Of a DNA stretch of 41,561 nt, positions 18,869 to 28,459 are shown one piece after another. Under the pieces are notes generated by a model. It saw only the letters and a program-made list of their open reading frames with translations. It was not told the origin of the DNA and did no database searches. Source of the DNA: Gemmobacter caeni. GTDB lineage: Bacteria; Pseudomonadota; Alphaproteobacteria; Rhodobacterales; Rhodobacteraceae. Both the position numbers and the translations under genes were made by a program. The stretch lies in contig NZ_QBKP01000025.1 of the NCBI RefSeq assembly GCF_003054195.1, forward strand, positions 1 to 41,561. Direction: 5' to 3'. The first letter of the stretch is position 1, and each line of letters begins with the position of its first letter.

Positions 18869-20296
18869 ACCCTCCAGATCCAGATGGGCTTCCAGATGCG
18901 CGGCAAGCGCATCGAGCACGGTCTCGACCCCGGCGGCATAGGCCAGTCCGGAAGGCACCGCGCCAAGGTCCCTGAGAAAAGCCGCACGGAACGCATCGTC
19001 GGTGAACATTCCGTGCAGGTAGCTTCCGCGCACCCTGCCGTCGGCACTGGTCGCCCCTTCGTCCCTGCCATCCAGCAGCCGGGCGAAGGGCTGACCGCAA
19101 TCAGCCCCTTCGGTTCGGCCGATGTGGATCTCGTAGCCATCCACCGTCAGCCCGCTGGCGCAATGAATGGCTCTTGACCGTGTCAGGCGTTTGTCGGCCG
19201 TCATCACGGTCTCAATGTTCAGAAGGCCCAGCCCCTCGGTCACGCCTGCAGGCCCTTCGATCCCGTCGGGGTCGGCCACGCTGCGGCCTAGCATCTGATA
19301 ACCGCCGCAAATGCCCAGCACATGGCCACCGCGTCGACGATGCGCGGCAAGATCAATGTCCCAGCCCTGTTCACGCAGGAAAGCAAGGTCGCCGCTAGTC
19401 GACTTCGAACCGGGCAAGATGACCAATGTGGCGTCTCCGGGGATCGGGCGGCCTGGCAGGATCATCTCGACCGTCACCCCCGGCTCCTGCTTCAGAGGGT
19501 CAAGGTCATCGAAATTGGCAATACGCGACAGGGCAAGGCAGGCGATCTTGACCTTGCCGTCCTGGCGGCCACCGGCAAGGTCAAGCGCATCCTCGGCTGG
19601 AAGCCGTGCGGCAGCCGGGAACCAGGGCAGGACGCCGTAGCCGCGCCAGCCTGTGCGCGCCGCAATCAACCGGTAGCCGTTGTCGAACAGCTGCGGGTCG
19701 CCCCGAAACTTGTTGACCAGGAAGCCCCGGACCATCGCCGTATCCGCCGGGTCGAGAATTGCCTGCGTCCCGACGATTTGCGCGATGACCCCGCCGCGGT
19801 CGATATCCCCGGCCAGCACCACCGGCACATCCGCCGCCCGAGCAAAGCCCATGTTGGCAATGTCACCCGCCCGCAGGTTCACCTCGGCCGGACTGCCCGC
19901 ACCCTCGACGATCACAAGGTCTGCGCGCGCCTTCAGCCTCCCGAAGCTCTCAAGAACCGCCCCCATCAGCTGCGGTTTCAGCGCCGCGTATTCCGCCGCC
20001 CTGGTCGTGGTCAACCGGCGCCCTTGCACCACCACCTGGGCACCCCGGTCGCTTTCGGGTTTTAGCAGCACCGGATTCATGTCGGTATGCGGCGCCACCC
20101 CGCAAGCCAGGGCTTGCAGGGCCTGCGCCCGCCCGATCTCGCCCCCGTCCTCGGTCACGGCTGCATTGTTCGACATGTTCTGCGGCTTGAACGGCAGCAC
20201 GTTCCGCCCCCGCAACCGCGCCGCCCGGCACAGGCCTGCGACCAGCATCGACTTGCCCACGTTCGAGCCGGTTCCCTGGATCATCAGCGCTGGCAT
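18848..20296 (-). CDS. cobQ: Cobyric acid synthase (glutamine-hydrolysing)
   Basis: The 482-residue protein amidates adenosylcobyrinate a,c-diamide at four side chains using glutamine and ATP. The N-terminal synthetase domain has the P-loop GTGSNVGKS (8-16) and [10 protein letters not shown]. The C-terminal class-I-type glutaminase domain carries the nucleophile Cys330 in [10 protein letters not shown] and His428 in GSYLHGMF. It begins four bases after the cobO stop, so cobO-cobQ form a leftward pair. Its 3' end overlaps the cobD 3' end by 21 bases on the opposite strand. Length and motifs are normal for CobQ/CbiP. Confidence 0.97.
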   Translation of the reverse strand: MPALMIQGTGSNVGKSMLVAGLCRAARLRGRNVLPFKPQNMSNNAAVTEDGGEIGRAQALQALACGVAPHTDMNPVLLKPESDRGAQVVVQGRRLTTTRAAEYAALKPQLMGAVLESFGRLKARADLVIVEGAGSPAEVNLRAGDIANMGFARAADVPVVLAGDIDRGGVIAQIVGTQAILDPADTAMVRGFLVNKFRGDPQLFDNGYRLIAARTGWRGYGVLPWFPAAARLPAEDALDLAGGRQDGKVKIACLALSRIANFDDLDPLKQEPGVTVEMILPGRPIPGDATLVILPGSKSTSGDLAFLREQGWDIDLAAHRRRGGHVLGICGGYQMLGRSVADPDGIEGPAGVTEGLGLLNIETVMTADKRLTRSRAIHCASGLTVDGYEIHIGRTEGADCGQPFARLLDGRDEGATSADGRVRGSYLHGMFTDDAFRAAFLRDLGAVPSGLAYAAGVETVLDALAAHLEAHLDLEGLFDLAM

Positions 20297-20300
20297 CGGA

Positions 20301-20942
20301 TCAGAATTCCACTCCGGCCTGGGCCTTGATCCCAGCGCGGAACGGATGTTTTACCACCGCCATCTCGGTCACGAGATCGGCCGCTTCGATCAACTCGGGC
20401 TGGGCATTGCGTCCGGTCAGGCAGACATGGGTCATCGCGGGTTTCTCGGTCACAAGAAACTCGACCACCTCGGCGATATCCAGGTAGTCATACCGCAAGG
20501 CGATGTTGATCTCGTCCAGCAGGACGAAGCGGACCTTCGGCTCGCGGATCAGCTCCTTTGCCTTCTCCCATCCCGCCCGCGCCGCCGCGATGTCACGGGC
20601 GCGGTCCTGGGTTTCCCAGGTGAACCCCTCGCCCATAGCGTGGAACTGGCAGAGATCCTCGAAATGCGTAGTTAGCAGCCGTCTTTCGCCGGTGTCCCAA
20701 GCCCCCTTGATGAATTGGATGACGGCGCAGGGCATGCCATGAGCGACGCAGCGCAGGATCATGCCGAAGCCCGAAGAAGACTTGCCCTTCCCGGGGCCGG
20801 TGTGAACAATGATCAGACCTTTCTGTCCATTTCTTGTCAGCATCATCCGGTCGCGCGCGGCCTTTTTCTTGGCCATCTTTCTTGCATGTCGCGCAGATTC
20901 GTCCAGCACATCCTCGCCGGTCCACGAATTCTCGTCAGTCAT
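20301..20942 (-). CDS. cobO: Cob(I)yrinic acid a,c-diamide adenosyltransferase
   Basis: This 213-residue CobA/CobO/BtuR-family protein adds the 5'-deoxyadenosyl group to reduced corrinoid using ATP. The P-loop is GPGKGKS (49-55) in [28 protein letters not shown] and [16 protein letters not shown] follow as expected. The ATG at 20940-20942 has AAAGGA upstream; a longer frame to 21029 is less likely because it would enter the divergent riboswitch region. It is divergent from the riboswitch-led DUF1636-cobW-cobN operon and has no riboswitch of its own on this strand that I can see. Confidence 0.95.
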   Translation of the reverse strand: MTDENSWTGEDVLDESARHARKMAKKKAARDRMMLTRNGQKGLIIVHTGPGKGKSSSGFGMILRCVAHGMPCAVIQFIKGAWDTGERRLLTTHFEDLCQFHAMGEGFTWETQDRARDIAAARAGWEKAKELIREPKVRFVLLDEINIALRYDYLDIAEVVEFLVTEKPAMTHVCLTGRNAQPELIEAADLVTEMAVVKHPFRAGIKAQAGVEF

Positions 20943-21000
20943 GCGGACGGTCCTTTCTCTTGACTTGAAAGCTTTGCTGAACGATTGAGTGTCTAAGTAA

Positions 21001-21206
21001 CGCTGGTGCCTGTTCATAAGACAGGTCAATAGGGAATGCGATCAGCTTTGCGACCTATCGGGTCAAGATGCTGAAGCGCAGCCGCCCCCGCGACCGTGAC
21101 CGGGAAGACCTGTCCCATGCCACTGGCGTCAACGCCGGGAAGGCGGACAGAGCGCCGAGGCGCCGCAAGGCACCTCGATATCCGCAAGCCGGGAGACCTG
21201 CCAGTG
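21001..21206 (+). promoter_or_regulatory. Cobalamin riboswitch upstream of the DUF1636-cobW-cobN operon
   Basis: A closing helix CGCTGG (21001-21006) with CCAGTG (21201-21206, one G-U pair) frames the element. Diagnostic pieces are CTGGTGCC, AGGGAATGCG, GCCGCCCCCGCGACCGTGA, CCGGGAAGAC, GCCACTGGCGTCAACGCCGG followed by GAAGGCGG, and GCAAGCCGGGAGACCTGCC. About 107 bases of GC-rich leader, with possible hairpins, lie between its end and the first gene at 21314. It should repress the long cob operon when cobalamin is plentiful. Confidence 0.92.
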
Positions 21207-21313
21207 CGAATGTCAACGGGCGGACGGGGTGTTCCGCGACCGGGAAGGCGCCTTGTCGGCGTCCCCTCGGCCCTTTCCCCCTACGCCGCAAGGATGTGAA
21301 GGTTGAACGGCCA

Positions 21314-21676
21314 ATGGCGGTGACGCTTCTCGTATGCACAACATGTCGCGCCGGAGAGCCCGTGCAGGATTGCGGCGATGTCCCCGGCGCCCGTCTGGCC
21401 ACCGCGCTGGAAGCCTTGGGCGCGCCCGAGGGCGTGGCGATTGCCCGTGTCGAATGTCTGTCCGCCTGCTCGCAGGGCTGCGCGGTGGCGCTGAGCGCAC
21501 CGGGCCGCTGGTCCTATGTCTATGGCCGCATGACCGAGGCCGACGCGCCCGACATCCTTGCCGGAGCCGCGCGCTATGCCGCGGCTCCCGATGGCCTTGT
21601 GCCCTGGCGCGACCGCCCCGCCATTTTCCGCAAGCAATCGCTTGCCCGCATCCCCCCGATCGGAGAGCCCACATGA
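21314..21676 (+). CDS. DUF1636 small cysteine-rich protein
   Basis: A 120-residue protein of the DUF1636 (predicted metal-binding, thioredoxin-like ferredoxin shape) family. It has Cys8 and Cys11 (VCTTC), Cys20, and Cys48, Cys52 and Cys56 in VECLSACSQGCAVAL, an arrangement able to hold an iron-sulfur cluster or other metal. It is the first gene behind the cobalamin riboswitch and its stop overlaps the cobW start (ATGA), so it is expressed together with cobW and cobN. Function is unproven; candidates are a cobalt-handling helper or an electron carrier for corrin reactions. A related cysteine pattern occurs behind the fourth riboswitch at 37774. Confidence 0.85.
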   Translation: MAVTLLVCTTCRAGEPVQDCGDVPGARLATALEALGAPEGVAIARVECLSACSQGCAVALSAPGRWSYVYGRMTEADAPDILAGAARYAAAPDGLVPWRDRPAIFRKQSLARIPPIGEPT

Positions 21677-22716
21677 CCGACCTTGCCAAGATCCCCGTCA
21701 CCGTCATCACCGGCTTTCTCGGGGCCGGAAAGACGACGCTGATCCGCCATCTGATGCAGAACCCGCAGGGCAAGCGGCTGGCGGTTCTGGTGAACGAATT
21801 CGGCACCGTCGGGGTGGACGGCGACATCCTGAAATCCTGTGCCGACGAGAACTGCCCCGAGGAGAACATCGTCGAGCTGGCGAACGGCTGCATCTGCTGC
21901 ACCGTCGCGGACGAATTCATCCCCACGGTCGAGGCGCTGCTGGCCATGCCGCGGCGGCCCGATCACATCCTGATCGAGACCTCGGGCCTTGCCCTGCCGA
22001 AACCGCTGCTGAAGGCGTTCGACTGGCCCGCCATCCGCTCGAAGATCACGGTCGATGGCGTCATCGCGCTGGCCGATGCCGAGGCGGTGGCGGCTGGCCG
22101 CTTTGCCCCCGACCCCGAGGCAGTGACGGCGCAGGCCATGGCCGATGCCGGCATCGACCACGAAACCCCGCTGTCCGAAGTGTTCGAAGACCAGATTTCC
22201 TGCGCCGACATCGTGCTTTTATCGAAGGCCGATCTGGCGGGAGAGGCCGGGCTGGCCGCCGCCCGTGCCGTGGTCGAGGCCGAGGCGCCGCGCAAGCTGC
22301 CGATCCTGGCCATGACCGAGGGCATCATCGACCCCGCCGTGATCCTGGGCCTGAACGCCGCGGCCGAGGATGACCTTGCCGCCCGCCCCAGCCATCACGA
22401 CGGGGCTGACGACCATGAGCATGACGATTTCGACAGCATCGTGATCGAGATCGGCGAAATCGCCGACCCCGAGGGTCTGGCCGAAGCTCTCCGCCGTCTG
22501 GCGCGCGAGCAGGACATCCTGCGCGTCAAGGGCCATGTCGCCGTCCAGGGCAAGCCGATGCGCCTTTTGATGCAGGCCGTGGGCGAACGTGTCCGCCATC
22601 AGTTCGACCGGCCCTGGGGTACGGCGCCCCGCGCCTCACGGCTGGTCGTGATCGCCGAGCATGACCGCATCGACCCCGCGGCGATCCGCGCCGTGCTGGC
22701 CGAGGCCGGGATCTGA
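21673..22716 (+). CDS. cobW: CobW GTPase, metallochaperone of cobalamin synthesis
   Basis: A 347-residue COG0523 GTPase proposed to deliver cobalt to the CobN-type chelatase. The Walker A loop is GFLGAGKTTL (14-23), the metal-binding CxCC motif is Cys73, Cys75 and Cys76 in NGCICCTV, and ETSGLALPKPLL and LSKADL give the switch and G4 elements. A histidine/aspartate-rich linker (HHDGADDHEHDD, about 240-251) precedes the C-terminal domain. It starts at an ATGA overlap with the DUF1636 gene and is nine bases upstream of cobN, the classic cobW-cobN arrangement. Confidence 0.97.
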   Translation: MTDLAKIPVTVITGFLGAGKTTLIRHLMQNPQGKRLAVLVNEFGTVGVDGDILKSCADENCPEENIVELANGCICCTVADEFIPTVEALLAMPRRPDHILIETSGLALPKPLLKAFDWPAIRSKITVDGVIALADAEAVAAGRFAPDPEAVTAQAMADAGIDHETPLSEVFEDQISCADIVLLSKADLAGEAGLAAARAVVEAEAPRKLPILAMTEGIIDPAVILGLNAAAEDDLAARPSHHDGADDHEHDDFDSIVIEIGEIADPEGLAEALRRLAREQDILRVKGHVAVQGKPMRLLMQAVGERVRHQFDRPWGTAPRASRLVVIAEHDRIDPAAIRAVLAEAGI

Positions 22717-22725
22717 GGCCCCGCG

Positions 22726-25700
22726 ATGCATGTCGTCTTCCGCGAAAGCCACGGGCTTGAGGAAACCGAGGTGCCAACCGATCTGCGGCAGACGCCCGCC
22801 GATCTGCTGGTGCTTTCGTTCTCCGACAGCGACCTTGGCGCCTTTGCGGCGGGCTGGCATCGGGCGAGAACCCTGGACGCTCCGCTGCCGTCGCTCAGGT
22901 TGGCCAATCTGGTGGCTTTGCGGCATCCGGTTTCGGTGGACACATGGGTCGAAGCGACCGCCAGCCATGCCCGCGCGATCCTGGTGCGGCTGATCGGGGG
23001 CCTGGGCTACTGGCCGCACGGGATTTCCAGCCTGCAGGACATGGCCCGCCGCAGGGGCATCGCGCTTGCCGTGCTGCCCGCCGACGGGCGCGAGGATGCG
23101 GCACTGGATGCGGTCTCGACCCTGCCGGTGTCGACGCTGCGGCGGTTGCAGGCGCTGTGCGATGCCGGGGGGGCGGTGGCGGCGCAGGCGGCGCTGGCAC
23201 AGCTGTCGCTGGCGGCAGGGCTTTTCGCCGGTCCGGTGACCGGGGCCAAGACCGTGCCCGACTGCGGCTGGTATGACCCGGCGCAGGGCGTGATTGCGCC
23301 GCCCGGGCCTGGCAAGAACCCGGTGGCGGTTGTCTTCTACCGCAGTTATCTGACCGTCGCCGATACCGCCCCGGTCGACGCCTTGATCGCGGAGCTTCGG
23401 GCGCGCGGCTTTGCGGCCCATGGCCTGTTCGTGCCTTCGCTGAAGGCACCCGGCGCAGGGGAATGGGTGCGGGCGGCGCTGGATCATCTCGGGCCGGCGC
23501 AAGTCTTCAACCTGACCGCCTTTTCGGCCCGCGACGGGGCGGGGGGCTCTGCACTGGATGCGCCGGGCTGCCCGGTTTTCCAGCTGGCGCTGTCCACCGC
23601 GCGGCGCAAGGACTGGGAAGGGGCCGAGCGCGGCCTGTCGCCGGCCGATCTGGCGATGCATGTCGTCCTGCCCGAGGTGGACGGCCGCATCTTCGCGGGC
23701 GTCGCCAGTTTCAAGGCCGCCGGCGCGCGCGACTCGGATCTGGAATATTCCCGTTTCGCCCATCGGGCTGAACTGGGCCGGATTGGAGCCGCTTTGGACC
23801 GGGCCGGGGGCTGGCACCGGCTGGCGCAGACACCGCGCGGCGACCGGCAGCTGGCGCTGATCCTGTCGACCTATCCCGGCCGCCCCGACCAGATCGCCCA
23901 TGCCGTCGGGCTGGACGCGCTGGCCTCATCCGACGCTGTTCTGGCGGCATTGCAGGCGCAGGGCTATGCCACCGCGCCGGGCGCGGCCCTGGCCCCGGAT
24001 CTGCGGGAACTGAGCCTTTCTTGGGATGTTCGAGACTATCGGGCCGCGCTGTCCAGGCTTCCGCAGTCCCTTCAGGATGCGCTGAACGCGGCCTGGGGTG
24101 CGCCACAGGACGATCCGTGCGTCCGCGACGGGGCCTTCCATTTCGCAGCCACGCGACGGGGCGGGGTTCTGGTCGCCCTGCAACCCGAACGGGGCGAGGT
24201 TGCGGCGCGCGAGGCCGATTATCACGACCTTTCGCGCACGCCGCGCCATGGCTATGTCGCGTTCTACCTGTGGCTTCAGACGCAGGGCCTGCATGCCGCG
24301 ATCCACATGGGCGCGCATGGCACGCTGGAATGGTTGCCCGGCAAGGCGGTCGCCCTGTCGGAAACCTGCTGGCCTGAGGTGCTGACCGGCCCGCTGCCCT
24401 TCATCTACCCGTTCATCGTCAACGATCCGGGCGAAGCCGCGCAGGCCAAGCGGCGCATCGGCGCGGTGACGCTGGGCCATCTGCCGCCGCCGCTGTCGCC
24501 CAGTCGCCTGCCCGAGCGGCTGGAGGGGCTGGAGCGGCTTCTGGACGAATATTCCACCGCCGACGGGCTTGACCCAACCCGCCGGCGTCGGCTGATCGAC
24601 GATATCCGCGCAACGGCCATGGCGCTGGGGGTGGACGATGACCTTGCCCTGCCCCGCGATGCGACCCCCGCCGAGACCATCACCCGCATCGACCGTTTCG
24701 TCTGCGATGTGAAGGAAAGCCGCTTTGGCGACGGGCTGCATGTCTATGGCGCGGGCGAGGGCGAGATGGCGGGTTTGCTGGCCGCACTTGACGGCCGGTT
24801 CGTGCCGCCCGGCCCCTCGGGCTCACCCCATCGCGGGCGCAGGGACGTGACGCCGACCGGGCGCAACCTGTTCTCGGTCGATCCCCGCGCCGTGCCCAGC
24901 CAAAGCGCCCATGCGCAGGGGATGAAACTGGCCGAGGAACTCTTGCGCCGCCACTTGCAGGATCACGGCGACTGGCCGCGCGGGCTGGTGGTGGATTTGT
25001 GGGGCTCGGCCTCGATGCGGACGGCTGGCGAGGAATTCGCCATGGCGCTGCATCTGGCGGGGCTGGCGCCGGAATGGGATACGGCCTCGGGCCGGGTGAC
25101 GGGGGTGCAGGTCGTGCCGCTCGCGATCCTTGGCCGGCCGCGGATCGACGTCACCCTGCGCATCTCCGGCCTGTTCAGAGACGTTTTTCCCGGTCTGGCG
25201 CAGATGTTCGAACTGGGGGCCGAGGCCCTGGCCGCGCGCGACGAGGCACCGGAGGACAATCCCTATGCCCGGCGCGTTCCCCGCGTCTTCGGGCCGAAGC
25301 CGGGGTTCTACGGATTGGGCATGGCCGGACCGCTGGACGATTACTCGGCCGGGGGGCGCGCGGCCGCGGGCGAGGCCTGGCTGTCGCAATCGTCCTGGGC
25401 GATCGACGCGCAGGGGGCCGCGGCACCGGCCCGCGCCGCGCTGGAGGGCCGCCTGCGCGAGGCCGATGCCTTTGCCCATGTGCAGGACCTGCCCGAGACG
25501 GACCTTCTGATGGCGCCGGACTATGCCGCGCATGAAGCGGGGTTCGTCGCGGCGCTTGCCCGGCTGGGGCTTGCGGCCCCCTCGCTTTACCACCTTGACG
25601 CCACACGCCCCGATGCCCCGCGCGCCCGCGCGCTGACCGAAGAAATCGCCCGTGTGGTGCGCGCGCGCGCTGCCAACCCGGATTGGGCGGCGGGCATGAT

Positions 25701-25962
25701 GCGCCACGGCTTCCGCGGCGCGGCCGAAATCGCGGCGACCTTGGACAATCTGGGGGCTTTTGCCCATCTGGCCCGCGCGGTTCCGGCGCATCTCTTTGAC
25801 CTGTGTCACGAAGCCACGCTTGGCCGCGCGAACGTCGTGGCGTTCATGGAACGCGAGAACCCCGCCGCATTGGCCGCTTTGCGCGCCCGCTTTGCCGCCT
25901 TGCGCGCAGCGGGCCTGTGGCAAAGCCAGCGCAACGCGCTGAACGCGGAGGAAATACTGTGA
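22726..25962 (+). CDS. cobN: Cobaltochelatase large subunit
   Basis: The 1078-residue protein is the corrin-binding subunit of the ATP-dependent aerobic cobaltochelatase, which inserts Co(II) into hydrogenobyrinate a,c-diamide with CobS and CobT. CobN/BchH-family features include HMGAHGTLEWLPGKAVALSE near residue 527, FIYPFIVNDPGEAAQAKRR shortly after, VVDLWGSASMRTAGEE, and RIDVTLRISGLFRDVFPGL. It is somewhat shorter than the roughly 1250-residue Pseudomonas enzyme, within the range for Rhodobacter relatives. The partner genes cobS and cobT are not in the window. The stop overlaps the cobG start (GTGA). Confidence 0.96.
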   Translation: MHVVFRESHGLEETEVPTDLRQTPADLLVLSFSDSDLGAFAAGWHRARTLDAPLPSLRLANLVALRHPVSVDTWVEATASHARAILVRLIGGLGYWPHGISSLQDMARRRGIALAVLPADGREDAALDAVSTLPVSTLRRLQALCDAGGAVAAQAALAQLSLAAGLFAGPVTGAKTVPDCGWYDPAQGVIAPPGPGKNPVAVVFYRSYLTVADTAPVDALIAELRARGFAAHGLFVPSLKAPGAGEWVRAALDHLGPAQVFNLTAFSARDGAGGSALDAPGCPVFQLALSTARRKDWEGAERGLSPADLAMHVVLPEVDGRIFAGVASFKAAGARDSDLEYSRFAHRAELGRIGAALDRAGGWHRLAQTPRGDRQLALILSTYPGRPDQIAHAVGLDALASSDAVLAALQAQGYATAPGAALAPDLRELSLSWDVRDYRAALSRLPQSLQDALNAAWGAPQDDPCVRDGAFHFAATRRGGVLVALQPERGEVAAREADYHDLSRTPRHGYVAFYLWLQTQGLHAAIHMGAHGTLEWLPGKAVALSETCWPEVLTGPLPFIYPFIVNDPGEAAQAKRRIGAVTLGHLPPPLSPSRLPERLEGLERLLDEYSTADGLDPTRRRRLIDDIRATAMALGVDDDLALPRDATPAETITRIDRFVCDVKESRFGDGLHVYGAGEGEMAGLLAALDGRFVPPGPSGSPHRGRRDVTPTGRNLFSVDPRAVPSQSAHAQGMKLAEELLRRHLQDHGDWPRGLVVDLWGSASMRTAGEEFAMALHLAGLAPEWDTASGRVTGVQVVPLAILGRPRIDVTLRISGLFRDVFPGLAQMFELGAEALAARDEAPEDNPYARRVPRVFGPKPGFYGLGMAGPLDDYSAGGRAAAGEAWLSQSSWAIDAQGAAAPARAALEGRLREADAFAHVQDLPETDLLMAPDYAAHEAGFVAALARLGLAAPSLYHLDATRPDAPRARALTEEIARVVRARAANPDWAAGMMRHGFRGAAEIAATLDNLGAFAHLARAVPAHLFDLCHEATLGRANVVAFMERENPAALAALRARFAALRAAGLWQSQRNALNAEEIL

Positions 25963-27095
25963 CGGCGGCGCCGCTCATCCAGGGCTGGTGCCCCGGCGCG
26001 CTGCGGCCCATGGCCTCGGGCGACGGGCTTGTGGTGCGGGTGCGGCCCCATGCCGGGCGCCTGTCGCCCGCCCAGGCGGCGGGGATCGCGGCGGCGGCGC
26101 GCCTCCATGGCAACGGGCTGATCGACCTGTCGGCGCGGGGCAATGTGCAGCTGCGCGGCGTGCGGCCGGACACGCACGCGCCCCTGATTGCCGATCTGTC
26201 GGCGCTGGGGCTGATCGATCGCGATCTGGCCGGCGAAACGCGGCGCAACATCACCGTATCCCCCTTCGCCCAGGCCGACGCGCTGGCCCTGGCGCTGGAA
26301 GACGCTCTGGCGGCTGCACCGGACCTGCCGGGCAAGTTCGGCTTCGCGCTGGATGTCGCGGCGTCGCGCTGGCTTGACGCTGCGCCGGGCGACGTCCGCA
26401 TCGAACGGGGCGCCTCGGGCGGGCTGATCCTGCGCGCCGATGGCCTGCCCACCGGCCGCCCGGTGACCCTGGCGGAGGCCCCCGCTTTGGCTGTTGACAT
26501 GGCGCATTGGTTCGTCGCGGCCGGAGGGGTGATCCAGGGCCGGGGCCGCATGGCCGCGCTGGTCGCGCGCGGGGTGCGGCCGCCGGAAAGCCTGACCGGA
26601 GCCGAGCCGCCCGCTCCTGCCTTGCCCCGCCCTGGGCCCGGCCTGTTCGCCGAGGGGGCGCTGGTGGCGTTGGCCTTCGGCCAGATGCAGGCGGCAACGC
26701 TGGAGGCTCTTGCCGCCACCTGCCACGACCTGCGGCTCACGCCCTGGCGGATGCTGCTGCTGGAGGGTGCGGTGGCGCTGCCGACGATTGCGGGGCTGAT
26801 CACCGATCCGCAAGACCCCGCGCTGCGGGTCATCGCCTGCACCGGCGCCCCGGCTTGCCCCCAGGCGCTGGCGGCCACGCGGTCCCTGGCGCTGCAGCTG
26901 GCGCCGCTCGTGCCGCAGGACGGCACCCTGCATGTTTCGGGCTGCGCCAAGGGCTGCGCCCACCCTGCCCCCGCGCCCCTGACACTGACCGCCACGGCGA
27001 CGGGTTTCGCCGTGATCCGCAATGGCCGCGCCAGCGCTCCCGGCCCCGTCATCGCGCCCGCCGACCTGCCCACCCTTCTGACCGGAACGCCCTGA
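25959..27095 (+). CDS. cobG: Precorrin-3B synthase
   Basis: A 378-residue protein of the sulfite/nitrite reductase ferredoxin-like family. It uses O2 to hydroxylate precorrin-3A with lactone formation, preparing ring contraction. The cluster-binding cysteines are Cys294, Cys300, Cys329 and Cys333 (CTGAPAC ... HVSGCAKGC), and DLSARGNVQLRGV near residue 56 matches the half-domain repeat. The GTG start overlaps the cobN stop. Rhodobacter capsulatus uses the unrelated CobZ for this step, so the presence of CobG is informative. It abuts cobH directly, with no intervening base. Confidence 0.93.
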   Translation: MTAAPLIQGWCPGALRPMASGDGLVVRVRPHAGRLSPAQAAGIAAAARLHGNGLIDLSARGNVQLRGVRPDTHAPLIADLSALGLIDRDLAGETRRNITVSPFAQADALALALEDALAAAPDLPGKFGFALDVAASRWLDAAPGDVRIERGASGGLILRADGLPTGRPVTLAEAPALAVDMAHWFVAAGGVIQGRGRMAALVARGVRPPESLTGAEPPAPALPRPGPGLFAEGALVALAFGQMQAATLEALAATCHDLRLTPWRMLLLEGAVALPTIAGLITDPQDPALRVIACTGAPACPQALAATRSLALQLAPLVPQDGTLHVSGCAKGCAHPAPAPLTLTATATGFAVIRNGRASAPGPVIAPADLPTLLTGTP

Positions 27096-27725
27096 ATGCC
27101 CCACAGCTACATCACTGACGGCGCCGAGATTTACCGCCAGTCCTTTGCCACCATCCGGGCCGAGGCCGACCTGGCGCGCTTCACGCCCGAGGAAGAGGGG
27201 GTCGCGGTCCGGATGATCCATGCCGCCGGGATGGTCGGGCTTGAGGCGCATGTCGAATTCACCCCCGGCATGGCCGTGGCCGCCCGGGCCGCGCTTGAGG
27301 CGGGGGCGCCCATCCTTTGCGATGCGCGCATGGTCAGCGAGGGGATCACCCGGCCGCGCCTGCCGGCCGCGAACGCGGTGATCTGCACACTGCACGACCC
27401 GCGGGTGCCAGAGATGGCGGCGGCGATGGCAAACACCCGCAGCGCGGCGGCGGTGGAACTGTGGCGGCCGCATCTGGCAGGGGCGGTGGTGGCCATCGGC
27501 AATGCGCCGACCGCACTTTTCCACCTTATGAACATGCTGGAAGATCCGGCCTGCCCACGTCCGGCCGCGATCGTCGGATGTCCTGTCGGGTTCATCGGCG
27601 CGGCAGAATCGAAAGCCGCGCTGATGCAAGCGGCCCCCTGCCCGGCGCTGATCGTGCGCGGGCGACTGGGCGGTTCGGCCATTGCGGTTGCCGCCATCAA
27701 CGCCCTTGCAAGCCGGAAGGAATAG
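27096..27725 (+). CDS. cobH: Precorrin-8X methylmutase
   Basis: A 209-residue protein that moves the C11 methyl group to C12, producing hydrogenobyrinic acid. Its active-site histidine is His42 in RMIHAAGMVG. Other family elements are CDARMVSEGI near residue 77, NTRSAAAVELW and VGCPVGFIGAAESK. The ATG directly follows the cobG stop, and the gene ends two bases before cobI. Length and motifs are normal for CobH/CbiC. It belongs to the riboswitch-led cob operon. Confidence 0.96.
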   Translation: MPHSYITDGAEIYRQSFATIRAEADLARFTPEEEGVAVRMIHAAGMVGLEAHVEFTPGMAVAARAALEAGAPILCDARMVSEGITRPRLPAANAVICTLHDPRVPEMAAAMANTRSAAAVELWRPHLAGAVVAIGNAPTALFHLMNMLEDPACPRPAAIVGCPVGFIGAAESKAALMQAAPCPALIVRGRLGGSAIAVAAINALASRKE

Positions 27726-27727
27726 CG

Positions 27728-28459
27728 ATGGGCAAGATCCTCTGCGCCGGTCTTGGACCTGGCGATCCCGATCTGATCAGCGTGCGGGCCGACCGGACGA
27801 TCCGCGCGGCAACCCATGTCGCGCATTTCCGCAAGGCGGGCCGCGCCGGGCAGGCGCGCCGCATCGTCGAGGGGATGCTGCGCCCGGACGTGACCGAACT
27901 GGCGATGGAATATCCCGTCACCACCGAACTGCCCTTTGACAGCCCGGGCTATACCAAGGCGCTTGCCGGGTTCTATGACGACTGGGCCAACCGTCTGGCC
28001 GATCTGGCGCAGGGTCAGGACGTGGTCGTGCTGTGCGAGGGCGACCCTTTCCTCTACGGCTCTTTCATGCATCTGCACAGCCGCCTTCAGGGCCGCGCCG
28101 AGATTGAGGTGATCCCCGGCATTCCCGGCATGGCCGGCTGCTGGACCGTGACCGGCCAGCCGATCACCTGGGGCGACGATGTGCTGACGGTGCTGATGGG
28201 CACCCTGCCCGAGGGTGACCTGGTGCGCCATGCCCGGGCGGCCGATGCGCTGGTGATCATGAAGACCGGGCGCAACCTGCCCAAGGTGCGCCGCGCGCTG
28301 GCGGCGGCGGGGCGGCTGGAGGCCGCCTTTCTGGTCGAACGCGGCACGATGCCCGGCCAGCGCGTTGCCCGGCTGTCCGAGGTGGACGGGGCCGACTGTC
28401 CCTATTTCGCCATCGTCATCGTGCATGGCCACGGGCGTCGCCCGGAGATGCCGGAATGA
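27728..28459 (+). CDS. cobI: Precorrin-2 C20-methyltransferase
   Basis: A 243-residue SAM-dependent tetrapyrrole methylase acting on precorrin-2 at C20. It starts MGKILCAGLGPGDPDLISVRA, the standard SAM-binding opening; LCEGDPFLYGSFMHL near residue 102 and VIPGIPGMAGCW are subgroup signatures of CobI/CbiL. GGAAGGAA lies just before the ATG at 27728. It ends in an ATGA overlap with cobJ. The VLCEGDP string and length separate it from the other methylases in this operon. Confidence 0.94.
   Translation: MGKILCAGLGPGDPDLISVRADRTIRAATHVAHFRKAGRAGQARRIVEGMLRPDVTELAMEYPVTTELPFDSPGYTKALAGFYDDWANRLADLAQGQDVVVLCEGDPFLYGSFMHLHSRLQGRAEIEVIPGIPGMAGCWTVTGQPITWGDDVLTVLMGTLPEGDLVRHARAADALVIMKTGRNLPKVRRALAAAGRLEAAFLVERGTMPGQRVARLSEVDGADCPYFAIVIVHGHGRRPEMPE

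Noticed and set aside
20943-21029. N-terminal extension of cobO to 21029
   Set aside because: It would add 29 residues overlapping the divergent riboswitch. The ATG at 20942 has a good ribosome site and matches the usual CobO start.
25806-27629. A 607-residue open frame on the minus strand across cobG and cobH
   Set aside because: Its Arg/Gly/His-rich composition and full overlap with two clear cob genes mark it as a shadow frame.
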